Below, piece after piece: positions 1-6,084 of a DNA stretch of 13,184 nucleotides. Below the pieces are notes generated by a model. It did not search any database, had not been told where the DNA came from, and was given only the letters and a program-made list of their open reading frames with translations. This DNA is from Alphaproteobacteria bacterium. Lineage in GTDB: Bacteria; Pseudomonadota; Alphaproteobacteria; Rs-D84. The stretch covers positions 1 through 13,184 of the forward strand of contig JAEEQU010000023.1 of assembly GCA_016285415.1 (NCBI GenBank), read 5' to 3'. Made by a program: the position numbers and the translations under genes. The number at the start of each line of letters is the position of its first letter. Position 1 is the stretch's first letter.

Positions 1-21
1 TTATTAAAAAAAGTTCGCCAC

Positions 22-50
22 ATTATGGCCCAAGTCCCCAGAAAAGTCAA
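22..50 (-). promoter_or_regulatory. Leftward sigma70-type promoter
   Basis: On the minus strand, TTGACT (45-50) and CATAAT (22-27) are separated by exactly 17 nt, close to the bacterial housekeeping consensus. Transcription would start near position 15 and run out of the left edge. The gene it serves is not visible. It is divergent from leuS and shares its upstream region. Only the boxes are seen; activity is inferred. Confidence 0.6.
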
Positions 51-61
51 GAAAAATCATT

Positions 62-79
62 ACGGTATTATAATACCGT
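62..79. promoter_or_regulatory. 18-bp perfect palindrome over a TATAAT box
   Basis: ACGGTATTATAATACCGT is a perfect 18-bp inverted repeat with no spacer. It contains an exact TATAAT at 69-74, which could be the -10 box of leuS, although no good -35 box lies 16-18 nt upstream. It also lies 11 nt upstream of the -35 box of the leftward promoter. Its form suits a dimeric regulator acting on one or both divergent promoters. Without a U-tract it is not a terminator. A second, weaker leuS promoter (TTGCGA at 94-99) is possible. Confidence 0.45.
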
Positions 80-155
80 TGAATATAAAAAACTTGCGAA
101 CCGGTTTTAAGTTTGATAACCTTTATTTCGGCAATTTTTATATATGGAGTGTAAT

Positions 156-2558
156 ATGGCAACCGATGATATCAAGAAAGTGATTGAACGGGAATCAAAA
201 TGGCAACGCCGTTGGCGTGATGCGCGCGTGTTTGTGCCAAAAAATGATGGTTCAAAACCGCGTTTTTATAACTTGGTCGAATTTCCGTTTTTGTCAGGTG
301 CGGGGTTGCATGCCGGTCATTTGTTGATTTATACAGGAATGGATGTTTTATCGCGCTATCGCCGTCATTTGGGCTATGATGTTTTGTTTCCAATGGGTTT
401 TGATGCAATGGGAATTGCTGCGGAACATTATGCAACGAAAATTGGAAAACACCCCGCCGATGTGGCAAATGAATTAAAAAAGACCTATGCTGAAGTAATC
501 GATTCTGCCGGTTGGTCGGTTGATCCGGAAACACGCGTGGCGACATCGGATCCAGATTATATAAAGTGGACCCAGTGGATGTTTATTCAGTTTTTTAAGG
601 CAGGTTTGGCATATAAATCAGAATTGCCAATGAATTGGTGCCCAAATTGTCGGACAACACTGACCAATGAAGAATTAGAAGACGGGTGCTGTCCACGTTG
701 TCATGGTGTTATTGAAAAGAAAGAAAAAATGCAATGGAATTTGGCGCTGTCTAAATATGCTGATAAATTGCTGGATGGGCTGAAAGATTTAGACTTTGAT
801 GAACGGGTCAAGAAAGATGAAATCAACCTTATTGGGAAATCAAAAGGGGCAGATGTTGATTTTCGCGTTGGCGATGATGTGATGACTATTTATACAACGC
901 GTGTTGATACCATATTTGGTGTAACGTTCTGTGTTATTGCACCGGAACATAAATTGCTGCGTAAATGGTTGGATTCTGGGAAAATAGAAAATAAGGCCGA
1001 AGTAGAAAAATATATCAAAGAATCTGCGGCCAAGACCGAAATTGAACGCACCGATGCGTCACGCGAAAAATCCGGGGTTGAATTAAAGGGGATTAAGGCG
1101 ATTAACCCATTTACCAATACCGAAATTCCGGTGTTCACATCGGACTATGTATTGGTTGATTATGCGTATGGGACGATTATGGCGGTGCCGGCGCATGATG
1201 AACGCGACTGGGACTTTGCGAAGAAGTTCGGGTTGGAAATAATTCCTGTGTTGGCGGGTGGCGAACCAGATAAGGTTTGGACGGGCGATGGCGCGCATAT
1301 CAATTCACAATTCTTGGATGGTATGGATAAAGAAACGGCCATATCAACCGCGATTAAGTATGGTTCTGAACATGGATTTGCACGCGGCACAACAAAATAT
1401 AAATTAAAAGATTGGGGATTTTCGCGTCAAATGTATTGGGGCGAACCAATTCCATTGGTCTATTGTGAAAAATGTGGTTGGGTTCCTGTACCTGATGACC
1501 AATTGCCCGTTATGCAGCCATATATGGCAGATTATCGTCCAACCGATGAAGGCGAAAGCCCATTGGCGCGTGCGACCGATTGGGTAAATACCAAGTGTCC
1601 ATGCTGTGGCGGTGATGCCAAACGTGAAACAGATACGATGCCGGCATGGGCGGGGTCGTCGTGGTATTTTATGCGGTATTTGGACCCGAAAAATGACAAA
1701 GAATTCTGTTCGCGCAGGCAGATGGAAAATTGGATGCCGGTTACACACTATAATGGTGGACACGAACATAACACGCGGCATTTGATTTATTCACGCTTTT
1801 GGCAACATGCGCTGTATGATTTGGGTTTGGTAACCACCCCCGAACCATATGCGAAGCGCACGGCACTTGGGTTGTTGTTGGGCAGCGATGGATATAAAAT
1901 GTCCAAATCGCGTGGCAATGGTTTTCAGGCGGCCGAATTGCTGGCTCAGGTTGGTGCGGATGCGGCACGTGTTTCGGTGCTGTCATTGGGACCATGGAGA
2001 AATAATACAATCTGGTCTGATGGTGCGTTGGCTGGGGTGCAAAGATTCTTGAAACGTGTGGAAAATTTCTCGGATAATTTGACCGATGATGCGCTGACCG
2101 AAGAACAAGATAGATTGGTCAACAAACTTATTGCGGATGTTACAGACCGTATTTCAAATATGGGATTTAATACATCTATATCGGCAATGATGGAATTTAT
2201 CAACGAATTCCCAGGTGGCAAGATGCCACGGCGCGCGTATGAAGTTCTGATTCAAATGCTGAACCCATTTGCGCCACATCTGACCGAAGAAATGTGGGAA
2301 AAATTGGGATATACCGATATGATGGTGTTTGAACCATGGCCGACATTTGATGCGTCCAAATTGGTGCAAGATACGGCGACATTTGCGGTAACCATAAACG
2401 GAAAGCGTGTTGCCGAATTTACTGCGAACTTGACCGCAAATAACGAGGAACTGATTGCGTTGGCACGTGCGGCGGCGGGCGCAAAGATTGATGGTGCAGA
2501 GATAATCAAAACCATTGTCGTGCCAAAGAAGTTGGTTAATTTCGTGGTAAAGAAATAG
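156..2558 (+). CDS. leuS: Leucyl-tRNA synthetase
   Basis: Class I synthetase that charges tRNA-Leu with leucine in the cytoplasm. Visible in order: the HIGH-type signature HAGH (residues 52-55); a zinc knuckle (C162, C165, C179, C182); the CP1 editing domain with its threonine-rich TTRVDT (247-252) and the VPAHDERD segment that carries the editing aspartate (D348); a second cysteine cluster (C437/C440 and C481-C484); KMSKS (581-585); the anticodon-binding region; and the C-terminal tRNA-binding tail. The 800 aa are slightly shorter than E. coli LeuRS (about 860) but complete. An ATG lies at 144, but GGAG at 146-149 sits 6 nt before the ATG at 156, so 156 is chosen. The stop is TAG within a repeat, followed by a terminator, so the gene is probably monocistronic. 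The core (DTMPAWAGSSWYF, NGGHEHNTRHLIYSRFW) resembles Gram-positive or candidate-phylum LeuRS more than the usual alphaproteobacterial form. Confidence 0.97.
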   Translation: MATDDIKKVIERESKWQRRWRDARVFVPKNDGSKPRFYNLVEFPFLSGAGLHAGHLLIYTGMDVLSRYRRHLGYDVLFPMGFDAMGIAAEHYATKIGKHPADVANELKKTYAEVIDSAGWSVDPETRVATSDPDYIKWTQWMFIQFFKAGLAYKSELPMNWCPNCRTTLTNEELEDGCCPRCHGVIEKKEKMQWNLALSKYADKLLDGLKDLDFDERVKKDEINLIGKSKGADVDFRVGDDVMTIYTTRVDTIFGVTFCVIAPEHKLLRKWLDSGKIENKAEVEKYIKESAAKTEIERTDASREKSGVELKGIKAINPFTNTEIPVFTSDYVLVDYAYGTIMAVPAHDERDWDFAKKFGLEIIPVLAGGEPDKVWTGDGAHINSQFLDGMDKETAISTAIKYGSEHGFARGTTKYKLKDWGFSRQMYWGEPIPLVYCEKCGWVPVPDDQLPVMQPYMADYRPTDEGESPLARATDWVNTKCPCCGGDAKRETDTMPAWAGSSWYFMRYLDPKNDKEFCSRRQMENWMPVTHYNGGHEHNTRHLIYSRFWQHALYDLGLVTTPEPYAKRTALGLLLGSDGYKMSKSRGNGFQAAELLAQVGADAARVSVLSLGPWRNNTIWSDGALAGVQRFLKRVENFSDNLTDDALTEEQDRLVNKLIADVTDRISNMGFNTSISAMMEFINEFPGGKMPRRAYEVLIQMLNPFAPHLTEEMWEKLGYTDMMVFEPWPTFDASKLVQDTATFAVTINGKRVAEFTANLTANNEELIALARAAAGAKIDGAEIIKTIVVPKKLVNFVVKK

Positions 2559-2587
2559 TGGTTAGTGTTAGTGATTAGTGGTTAGTG
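2556..2587 (+). repeat. TTAGTG short tandem-like repeat at the leuS stop
   Basis: Five TAGTG units begin at 2556, 2563, 2569, 2576 and 2583, spaced 6-7 nt apart. The first supplies the TAG stop of leuS. The terminator stem starts directly after the last unit. The same 12-mer, TGTTAGTGATTA, occurs at 2566-2577 and again after lpxB at 11556-11567, also between a TAG stop and a terminator. Confidence 0.7.
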
Positions 2588-2616
2588 AAAACCGCCCTGC
2601 TCTTTGGGCGGTTTTT
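2588..2616 (+). terminator. Intrinsic terminator after leuS
   Basis: A 10-bp stem, AAAACCGCCC (2588-2597) paired with GGGCGGTTTT (2606-2615), closes an 8-nt loop (TGCTCTTT) and is followed by T. It lies 29 nt after the leuS stop. The A/T flanks make it usable on both strands. It is the left end of the 208-bp direct repeat, and an identical hairpin occurs at 4628-4655. Confidence 0.9.
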
Positions 2617-2795
2617 ACATTGATTGTACAGAATTTTTATACCCCAACAAATCGTTTAATGCGTTTGTTCGCAGTTCATCATATAACTTCGTCAATATTG
2701 CCGTTTTTCTTGTATTGGTGCATCTGGGGTGGATGCTTGCGCGGTCCTTAATGGGTCAAGTTCTGCGCATTTTTGTATCAACATTCCATAGTCGG
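2615..2795 (-). pseudogene. Truncated, frameshifted 3' remnant of the helical-repeat gene
   Basis: On the minus strand this encodes the same C-terminus as the intact gene at 4655-5617, from the DYGMLIQK segment to VQSM and TAA (2615-2617). The 5' four-fifths of the gene are absent. A one-base deletion in the A-run of the QEKKAI region changes the reading to QEKRQY followed by TGA, so even the tail is broken. The other differences are silent or mild (GGG/GGT Gly; Ala for Val), as expected of a copy that was once coding. No start codon or ribosome binding site is attached. Confidence 0.85.
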
Positions 2796-2864
2796 TTTCA
2801 GCGCTGTATTTTAATCTTCCCCTCCTTTTTTTTCAAAAAGTGAAAATAATATTTGGCAAAATAC
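2796..2864. other. Unique stretch between DR-L and the lipoprotein promoter
   Basis: No gene is supported here. Identity with the right repeat ends at 2795. A 19-nt all-pyrimidine run lies at 2816-2834, and the rest is AT-rich. Weak open frames on both strands lack ribosome binding sites and read into the repeat or the lipoprotein gene. This is the left junction of the bracketed segment. Confidence 0.5.
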
Positions 2865-2893
2865 TTGACAAACATAAATTTATGTATTATATT
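2865..2893 (+). promoter_or_regulatory. Strong sigma70-type promoter with palindromic spacer
   Basis: TTGACA (2865-2870, perfect -35) and TATATT (2888-2893) are 17 nt apart. The transcript would begin near 2900, giving a leader of about 50 nt before the lipoprotein ATG at 2949. The spacer holds a perfect 14-bp palindrome, ACATAAATTTATGT (2872-2885), which could be an operator. It lies inside the repeat-bracketed segment, so the segment carries its own promoter. Confidence 0.75.
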
Positions 2894-2948
2894 TATATGT
2901 GAAGATATGAGGTTATCAGAACCAAAAATAACAAAAGGAGATATTAGA

Positions 2949-3779
2949 ATGAAAAAAGGCAACAAAATATTATCACGTCTTTCAGTATTTGCGATGGCTT
3001 TGTTACTGTTTGCGGCATGTGGGCGTACGCCGTCACAAAAACGTATCAACAAAAAGCACGCAAAGTATGTTAGTGAGATGCCAGATGCAAAGTTGGTAAA
3101 GGGTCAACATTCTAAAAATGCAGAAAAAATGGCTGGTTTGATTGCATGGGAAATGGCTGCTGATATTGATTCTTTGATTAATGGTATGACAACGCCTGAA
3201 AAGAAATATGGACTTGATAAAATGTATTGCAATACAGCGGTTACAACGGCTATGCGTGATGCGTTAAGAAAAAGCAATTTCAAAGAAATATATGGCATAG
3301 ACTTATTTGAAAATGCACGTATTACAGATATGCAACGCGGTAGCAGTTTCATAAAGTATTTGCAAAAGAACAAAGAAGCCTATGATGCCGCGGCAAAATG
3401 CATTAACTTTGCGGATATAACCGCCGAAGATTATCAGGATATGACCAAAGGCTCGATAATCTTTTATCGTGGTAATTATATTGATACCCAAACTGGTAAA
3501 ACCAAAGGGGCATATTCCCATACACAAATGGTTGGGGGTAAAGGTTTTTCGGACGACGTCAAAGGTAAAGAAGCAGATGGTCGTAATCCAGGGGGGACCA
3601 AATTTGCCCCATCAGATAAGGGTGAAACAGTTACTATAAACGCCTATGGCAATTTGTATCGATATGGTTCAGATAATATAGCGGTTTATAATGATCGTCC
3701 AGACGTTGTGTTAAACGAGGCTTTGGTTATAGATTTTGAAAAATATCTTGAAACCATAATGTTACAACAATCAAAATAA
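2949..3779 (+). CDS. Lipoprotein with possible NlpC/CHAP-like cysteine-hydrolase domain
   Basis: A 276-aa protein with a type II signal peptide: basic KK and R residues, hydrophobic residues 11-23, then FAAC with the lipidated Cys at 24. The -3 residue is Phe, which is unusual. AAGGAG (2935-2940) lies 8 nt before this ATG. An in-frame ATG at 2907 lacks a site and would bury the signal peptide. The mature part has helices (55-110) with MYCNTAV (Cys94), then GSIIFYRGN and a conserved-looking SHTQMVGG (His191). A Cys near a helix start and a later His on a strand is the order seen in papain-fold NlpC/P60 and CHAP cell-wall hydrolases or amidases. This is a fold-level guess, not a recognised family. 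It is expected on the inner or outer membrane facing the periplasm. The membrane-protein gene follows 60 nt downstream. Both genes lie between the direct repeats. Confidence 0.8.
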   Translation: MKKGNKILSRLSVFAMALLLFAACGRTPSQKRINKKHAKYVSEMPDAKLVKGQHSKNAEKMAGLIAWEMAADIDSLINGMTTPEKKYGLDKMYCNTAVTTAMRDALRKSNFKEIYGIDLFENARITDMQRGSSFIKYLQKNKEAYDAAAKCINFADITAEDYQDMTKGSIIFYRGNYIDTQTGKTKGAYSHTQMVGGKGFSDDVKGKEADGRNPGGTKFAPSDKGETVTINAYGNLYRYGSDNIAVYNDRPDVVLNEALVIDFEKYLETIMLQQSK

Positions 3780-3803
3780 AAGAAAAAACTATAGAAAAAT
3801 TTG

Positions 3804-3812
3804 TGTTATATT
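3804..3812 (+). promoter_or_regulatory. Possible extended -10 promoter
   Basis: TG-T-TATATT (3804-3812) has the TGn extension that can offset a missing -35 box, and none is seen upstream. The start would be near 3819, just before the AAGGAG of the next gene. The gene may instead be read from the lipoprotein promoter, since no terminator separates them. Confidence 0.35.
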
Positions 3813-3839
3813 TAATGCAAACAAAAAAAGGAGCCAAAA

Positions 3840-4625
3840 ATGACGGATAATAAAAAGTTATTTCCTGGTGTTACGCAGGCACAATTGGATGCCGAAGACA
3901 GAAAAAAACAAAAACAAGAAGTCCATGACGCCAAAGTCGCAGAGAAACAACTTAGGGCAACGATGCGTGCAGAATTATTAAAAAAATTTGGTGTGGATTT
4001 AAACCAATATGCGCGTGAACGCAAAGCGGCCATCAAAGGTGGCGTTTTTGGTGCGTTGATGGGTGTGTCGTTTTGGTTTTGCTTAAGTTTTATGGTTAAT
4101 GGCTTTATTGATACGTTCCAAGGCAAAGAAGTTGGTGGCAAAGAATGGACAAAATCAGTAGTAAATCCATTTGTAGATGGCAAGTTTGAACCAACAGGCA
4201 CCTGGTATCGTCAATTGGCATTTTTGATTTTCTCTGTATGTGTAGCAATGGGGATTTATAGAGTATACGGCCAAGGATATCGCTATGATAAACAAAGAGT
4301 TCGCGCGGTTGATGTGATGTTAGAATTAGAAAAATCAGGTGTAAAATATGATTTGAATACACGCGAAGTAAAACGCTTGGTAGAGGTCGTGCCATTTATT
4401 ATAGAAGGAATGGCCGCCGAGAAAAGAGTATATTTTGATAAATTGATGAACGGGGAAATTAGTATCAAAGATAACGATACATTTCGCAATATGGCGGTCG
4501 CGATTATGCAGGGGCATCTGCAGTCGCACCCCGAAGACGCCGCGTTGATTTTGGATGCTTTTGAAGAAAAATCTTTGCCAGATACATTATTGTGGCGTTG
4601 TAGACAATTACAATTAGAAAAATAA
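3840..4625 (+). CDS. Hypothetical membrane protein with two transmembrane helices
   Basis: A 261-aa protein of no family I recognise. It begins with a charged region rich in K, E, Q and A (residues 12-65, probably helical or coiled coil), then a transmembrane helix at about 67-91, a short loop (92-122) containing several G and K residues, and a second helix at about 123-143. A soluble helical C-terminal domain (150-261) follows. With two helices, both the N-terminal charged region and the C-terminal domain are likely cytoplasmic and the loop periplasmic. AAGGAG (3828-3833) lies 6 nt before the ATG, so the start is well supported. The gene lies 60 nt after the lipoprotein gene on the same strand and ends 2 nt before a terminator. 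Co-expression with the lipoprotein is likely; a shared envelope function is only inferred. Confidence 0.8.
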   Translation: MTDNKKLFPGVTQAQLDAEDRKKQKQEVHDAKVAEKQLRATMRAELLKKFGVDLNQYARERKAAIKGGVFGALMGVSFWFCLSFMVNGFIDTFQGKEVGGKEWTKSVVNPFVDGKFEPTGTWYRQLAFLIFSVCVAMGIYRVYGQGYRYDKQRVRAVDVMLELEKSGVKYDLNTREVKRLVEVVPFIIEGMAAEKRVYFDKLMNGEISIKDNDTFRNMAVAIMQGHLQSHPEDAALILDAFEEKSLPDTLLWRCRQLQLEK

Positions 4626-4627
4626 GA

Positions 4628-4657
4628 AAAACCGCCCTGCTCTTTGGGCGGTTTTTA
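4628..4657. terminator. Bidirectional intrinsic terminator between convergent genes
   Basis: This is the same 10-bp stem and 8-nt loop as at 2588 (arms 4628-4637 and 4646-4655). T-rich sequence follows on both strands, so it can end the plus-strand membrane-protein gene (stop 4623-4625) and the minus-strand gene whose TAA (4655-4657) overlaps the hairpin foot. Confidence 0.88.
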
Positions 4658-4836
4658 CATTGATTGTACAGAATTTTTATAACCCAACAAATCGTTTAAT
4701 GCGTTTGTTCGCAGTTCATCATATAACTTCGTCAATATTGCCTTTTTTTCTTGTATTGGTACATCTGGGGTGGATGCTTGCGCGGTCCTTAATGGGTCAA
4801 GTTCTGCGCATTTTTGTATCAACATTCCATAGTCGG
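4628..4836. repeat. Direct repeat, right copy (DR-R)
   Basis: These 209 bp match 2588-2795 at about 98%. This copy is an integral part of an intact minus-strand gene (its last 59 codons or so) plus its terminator, so it is probably the ancestral copy. Recombination between the two copies would delete about 2.04 kb, including both bracketed genes. Confidence 0.95.
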
Positions 4837-5617
4837 GTTCGGTTGGTTCTGGGGGTTGTGGTTCTTGTTTAGATTCTATTTGCGCCATAATTCCTTTATT
4901 TATGTTGATTTGATGCTTTATCGCACAATAAATTTTATGGTTTGGATGCGGAATATAATGCAAGAAATATCTCATTTCTGGCATCAATGTATGCTCAATT
5001 GCGGTTAATATGACCTTTTCACTAGCATTTTGCATATTACGCTGTGTTAGAACAAGTATGCCGTTACCTTCGGCGGCTGCAATTTTTACCGCTTCGCATG
5101 GGTTTTCGATGTAATCGATACCATCAAGATATCTTGCAACATGAATTTTCTGCATTTGAAGTGTTGGTTTGGGGTGTTTAGTTATAAGATTCGGGTATTC
5201 ACGCGAATTTTTCAATGCTAAAATCCATTGTTGTTCTGTTGGGTTCTTTACGTACACAATCCACTCGCCTGCTGTTTGAAGCGCCGCGTTTATAACCGCA
5301 TCAGAAGGATTGTGCAATTTATATAAAACTTCGCCCCATTGACTTTTGCGTGCCGCGGCAATTTTCACTTCTTCTGGGATTTCGTCTTCTGGGACAATGG
5401 TCAGAAAGGTTTCCAGGCAAACTAATGGATCAACGTGTTTTATTATCCAAAGCATAAATTCAGGCGTGCATTCTTTTTTTGTCATCATGCCATTAAAAAG
5501 CTGATACTGTGCAATGGACGTTGGACCAGTAAGATCACAAATTTTTTGTTTTTTGCGCTGTACCCAATAAGCAGGGTCTTCTCGTGACAAAGATTTTTTA
5601 TAAATAGCGTATTCCAT
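4655..5617 (-). CDS. Hypothetical protein with degenerate helical repeats
   Basis: 320 aa from the ATG at 5617; an in-frame TTG at 5635 would add six residues. Neither start has a clear ribosome binding site. Residues about 77-210 hold loosely repeated helix pairs with NP(S/T) turns and AA-rich helices, such as PEEVKIAAA (81-89), NPSDAVINAAL (103-113), NPTEQQWILAL (125-135) and NPCEAVKIAAA (172-182). This pattern recalls DUF4116-type or HEAT-like solenoids, usually binding scaffolds; the link is tentative. A Pro/Glu linker (252-262) leads to a C-terminal helical tail (262-320) that is duplicated at 2615-2795. There is no signal peptide or membrane helix, so it is probably cytoplasmic. It starts 20 nt after the rpiB stop and is probably the last gene of that operon. 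Confidence 0.8.
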   Translation of the reverse strand: MEYAIYKKSLSREDPAYWVQRKKQKICDLTGPTSIAQYQLFNGMMTKKECTPEFMLWIIKHVDPLVCLETFLTIVPEDEIPEEVKIAAARKSQWGEVLYKLHNPSDAVINAALQTAGEWIVYVKNPTEQQWILALKNSREYPNLITKHPKPTLQMQKIHVARYLDGIDYIENPCEAVKIAAAEGNGILVLTQRNMQNASEKVILTAIEHTLMPEMRYFLHYIPHPNHKIYCAIKHQININKGIMAQIESKQEPQPPEPTEPDYGMLIQKCAELDPLRTAQASTPDVPIQEKKAILTKLYDELRTNALNDLLGYKNSVQSM

Positions 5618-5632
5618 AAAGTTTTTTTGAAT

Positions 5633-5650
5633 CAAGATTATGAAATCTTG
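5633..5650 (-). other. Small hairpin spanning the rpiB stop codon
   Basis: CAAGATT and AATCTTG, 7-bp arms around a 4-nt loop, cover the end of rpiB (stop 5638-5640) in the minus-strand transcript. An A-rich tract and the ATG of the next gene follow. There is no U-tract, so it is unlikely to terminate. It could affect processing or translation of the downstream gene, which lacks a ribosome binding site. A chance origin is possible. Confidence 0.35.
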
Positions 5651-6084
5651 TCTATTCTGCGACGGCGTTTTTCTGAAGCATCAAATGGACTTTCTAAAAA
5701 TGCCTGGGCACACAAAAAGGCCATTTCAATATCTATATCGTCTGCGCCCAATGCCAAGACATTTATATCGTCGTGGAATCTGTCATCGCGTGCCTGGTCC
5801 GGACGGTCGCAACGTGACGCGCGAATATGACGGTAACGGTTTGCGGCAATCTGTACCCCGGCACCCGTTCCACATACCAATATCCCACGTGTTTCTGGTT
5901 CGTCCAGCATTGCATCCGCAAGTGATTTTGCAACATCTGGGAAATCAACCGGCGTATTTAAATCATCGGTTCCCAAGTTCACAACATTATACCCCAGTGC
6001 GCTTAACATTTCTATTAAATAGAGTTTCAACCCCACCCCACGATGATCAGCGGCAATAAAAACTTTTGATATATTTTTATTCAT
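5638..6084 (-). CDS. rpiB: Ribose-5-phosphate isomerase B (RpiB/LacA family)
   Basis: 148-aa sugar isomerase, interconverting ribose 5-phosphate and ribulose 5-phosphate in the pentose phosphate pathway. Family marks: AADHRG near the N-terminus (Asp13, His14), the FPD segment (48-50), CGTGAGVQIAANR with Cys71 in the position of the catalytic cysteine, and the HDDINVLALGADDI stretch (usual HNDANVLALG). The start at 6084 is chosen because AAGGA (6093-6097, minus strand) lies 8 nt ahead and the protein then has the usual length. A further upstream start would add 12 residues unlike the family. Its ATG overlaps the end of the bactofilin gene by 8 nt (ATGAATAA), implying translational coupling. 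Related isomerases for other phosphosugars cannot be excluded. Confidence 0.92.
   Translation of the reverse strand: MNKNISKVFIAADHRGVGLKLYLIEMLSALGYNVVNLGTDDLNTPVDFPDVAKSLADAMLDEPETRGILVCGTGAGVQIAANRYRHIRASRCDRPDQARDDRFHDDINVLALGADDIDIEMAFLCAQAFLESPFDASEKRRRRIDKIS

Larger units (their letters stand above)
2588..2795. repeat. Direct repeat, left copy (DR-L)
   Basis: These 208 bp match 4628-4836 with three substitutions (C2642 against A4682; one beside the indel; G against A in the GGTGCAT/GGTACAT stretch) and a one-base indel in a T-run near 2702-2708, about 98% identity. It contains a terminator and the last roughly 59 codons of a minus-strand gene. Identity stops sharply at 2795/4836 and begins at 2588/4628. 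The two copies bracket a segment with two genes. Confidence 0.95.

Noticed and set aside
1..143. Open plus-strand frame from the left edge toward leuS
   Set aside because: It has no start, ribosome binding site or protein likeness, and crosses two promoters and a palindrome. It is open by chance in AT-rich DNA.
172..2515. Many minus-strand frames opposite leuS
   Set aside because: They lie wholly inside leuS, lack initiation signals and have compositions expected of antisense reading.
2604..2843. Plus-strand open frame sharing about 30 residues with another at 4660-4872, looking like a conserved small protein
   Set aside because: The likeness comes entirely from the DNA direct repeat. Both are antisense to the tail of the minus-strand gene, and neither has a ribosome binding site.
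2798..3052. Minus-strand open frame of 84 aa opposite the lipoprotein start
   Set aside because: It overlaps the promoter and signal peptide of a well-supported gene and has no ribosome binding site or recognisable domain. A GGAGG on this strand near 2820 is not followed by a start codon.
2588..4836. A classic insertion sequence or integron cassette bracketed by the direct repeats
   Set aside because: No transposase, integrase or terminal inverted repeats are seen, and the repeats are coding sequence plus a terminator rather than a target-site duplication.
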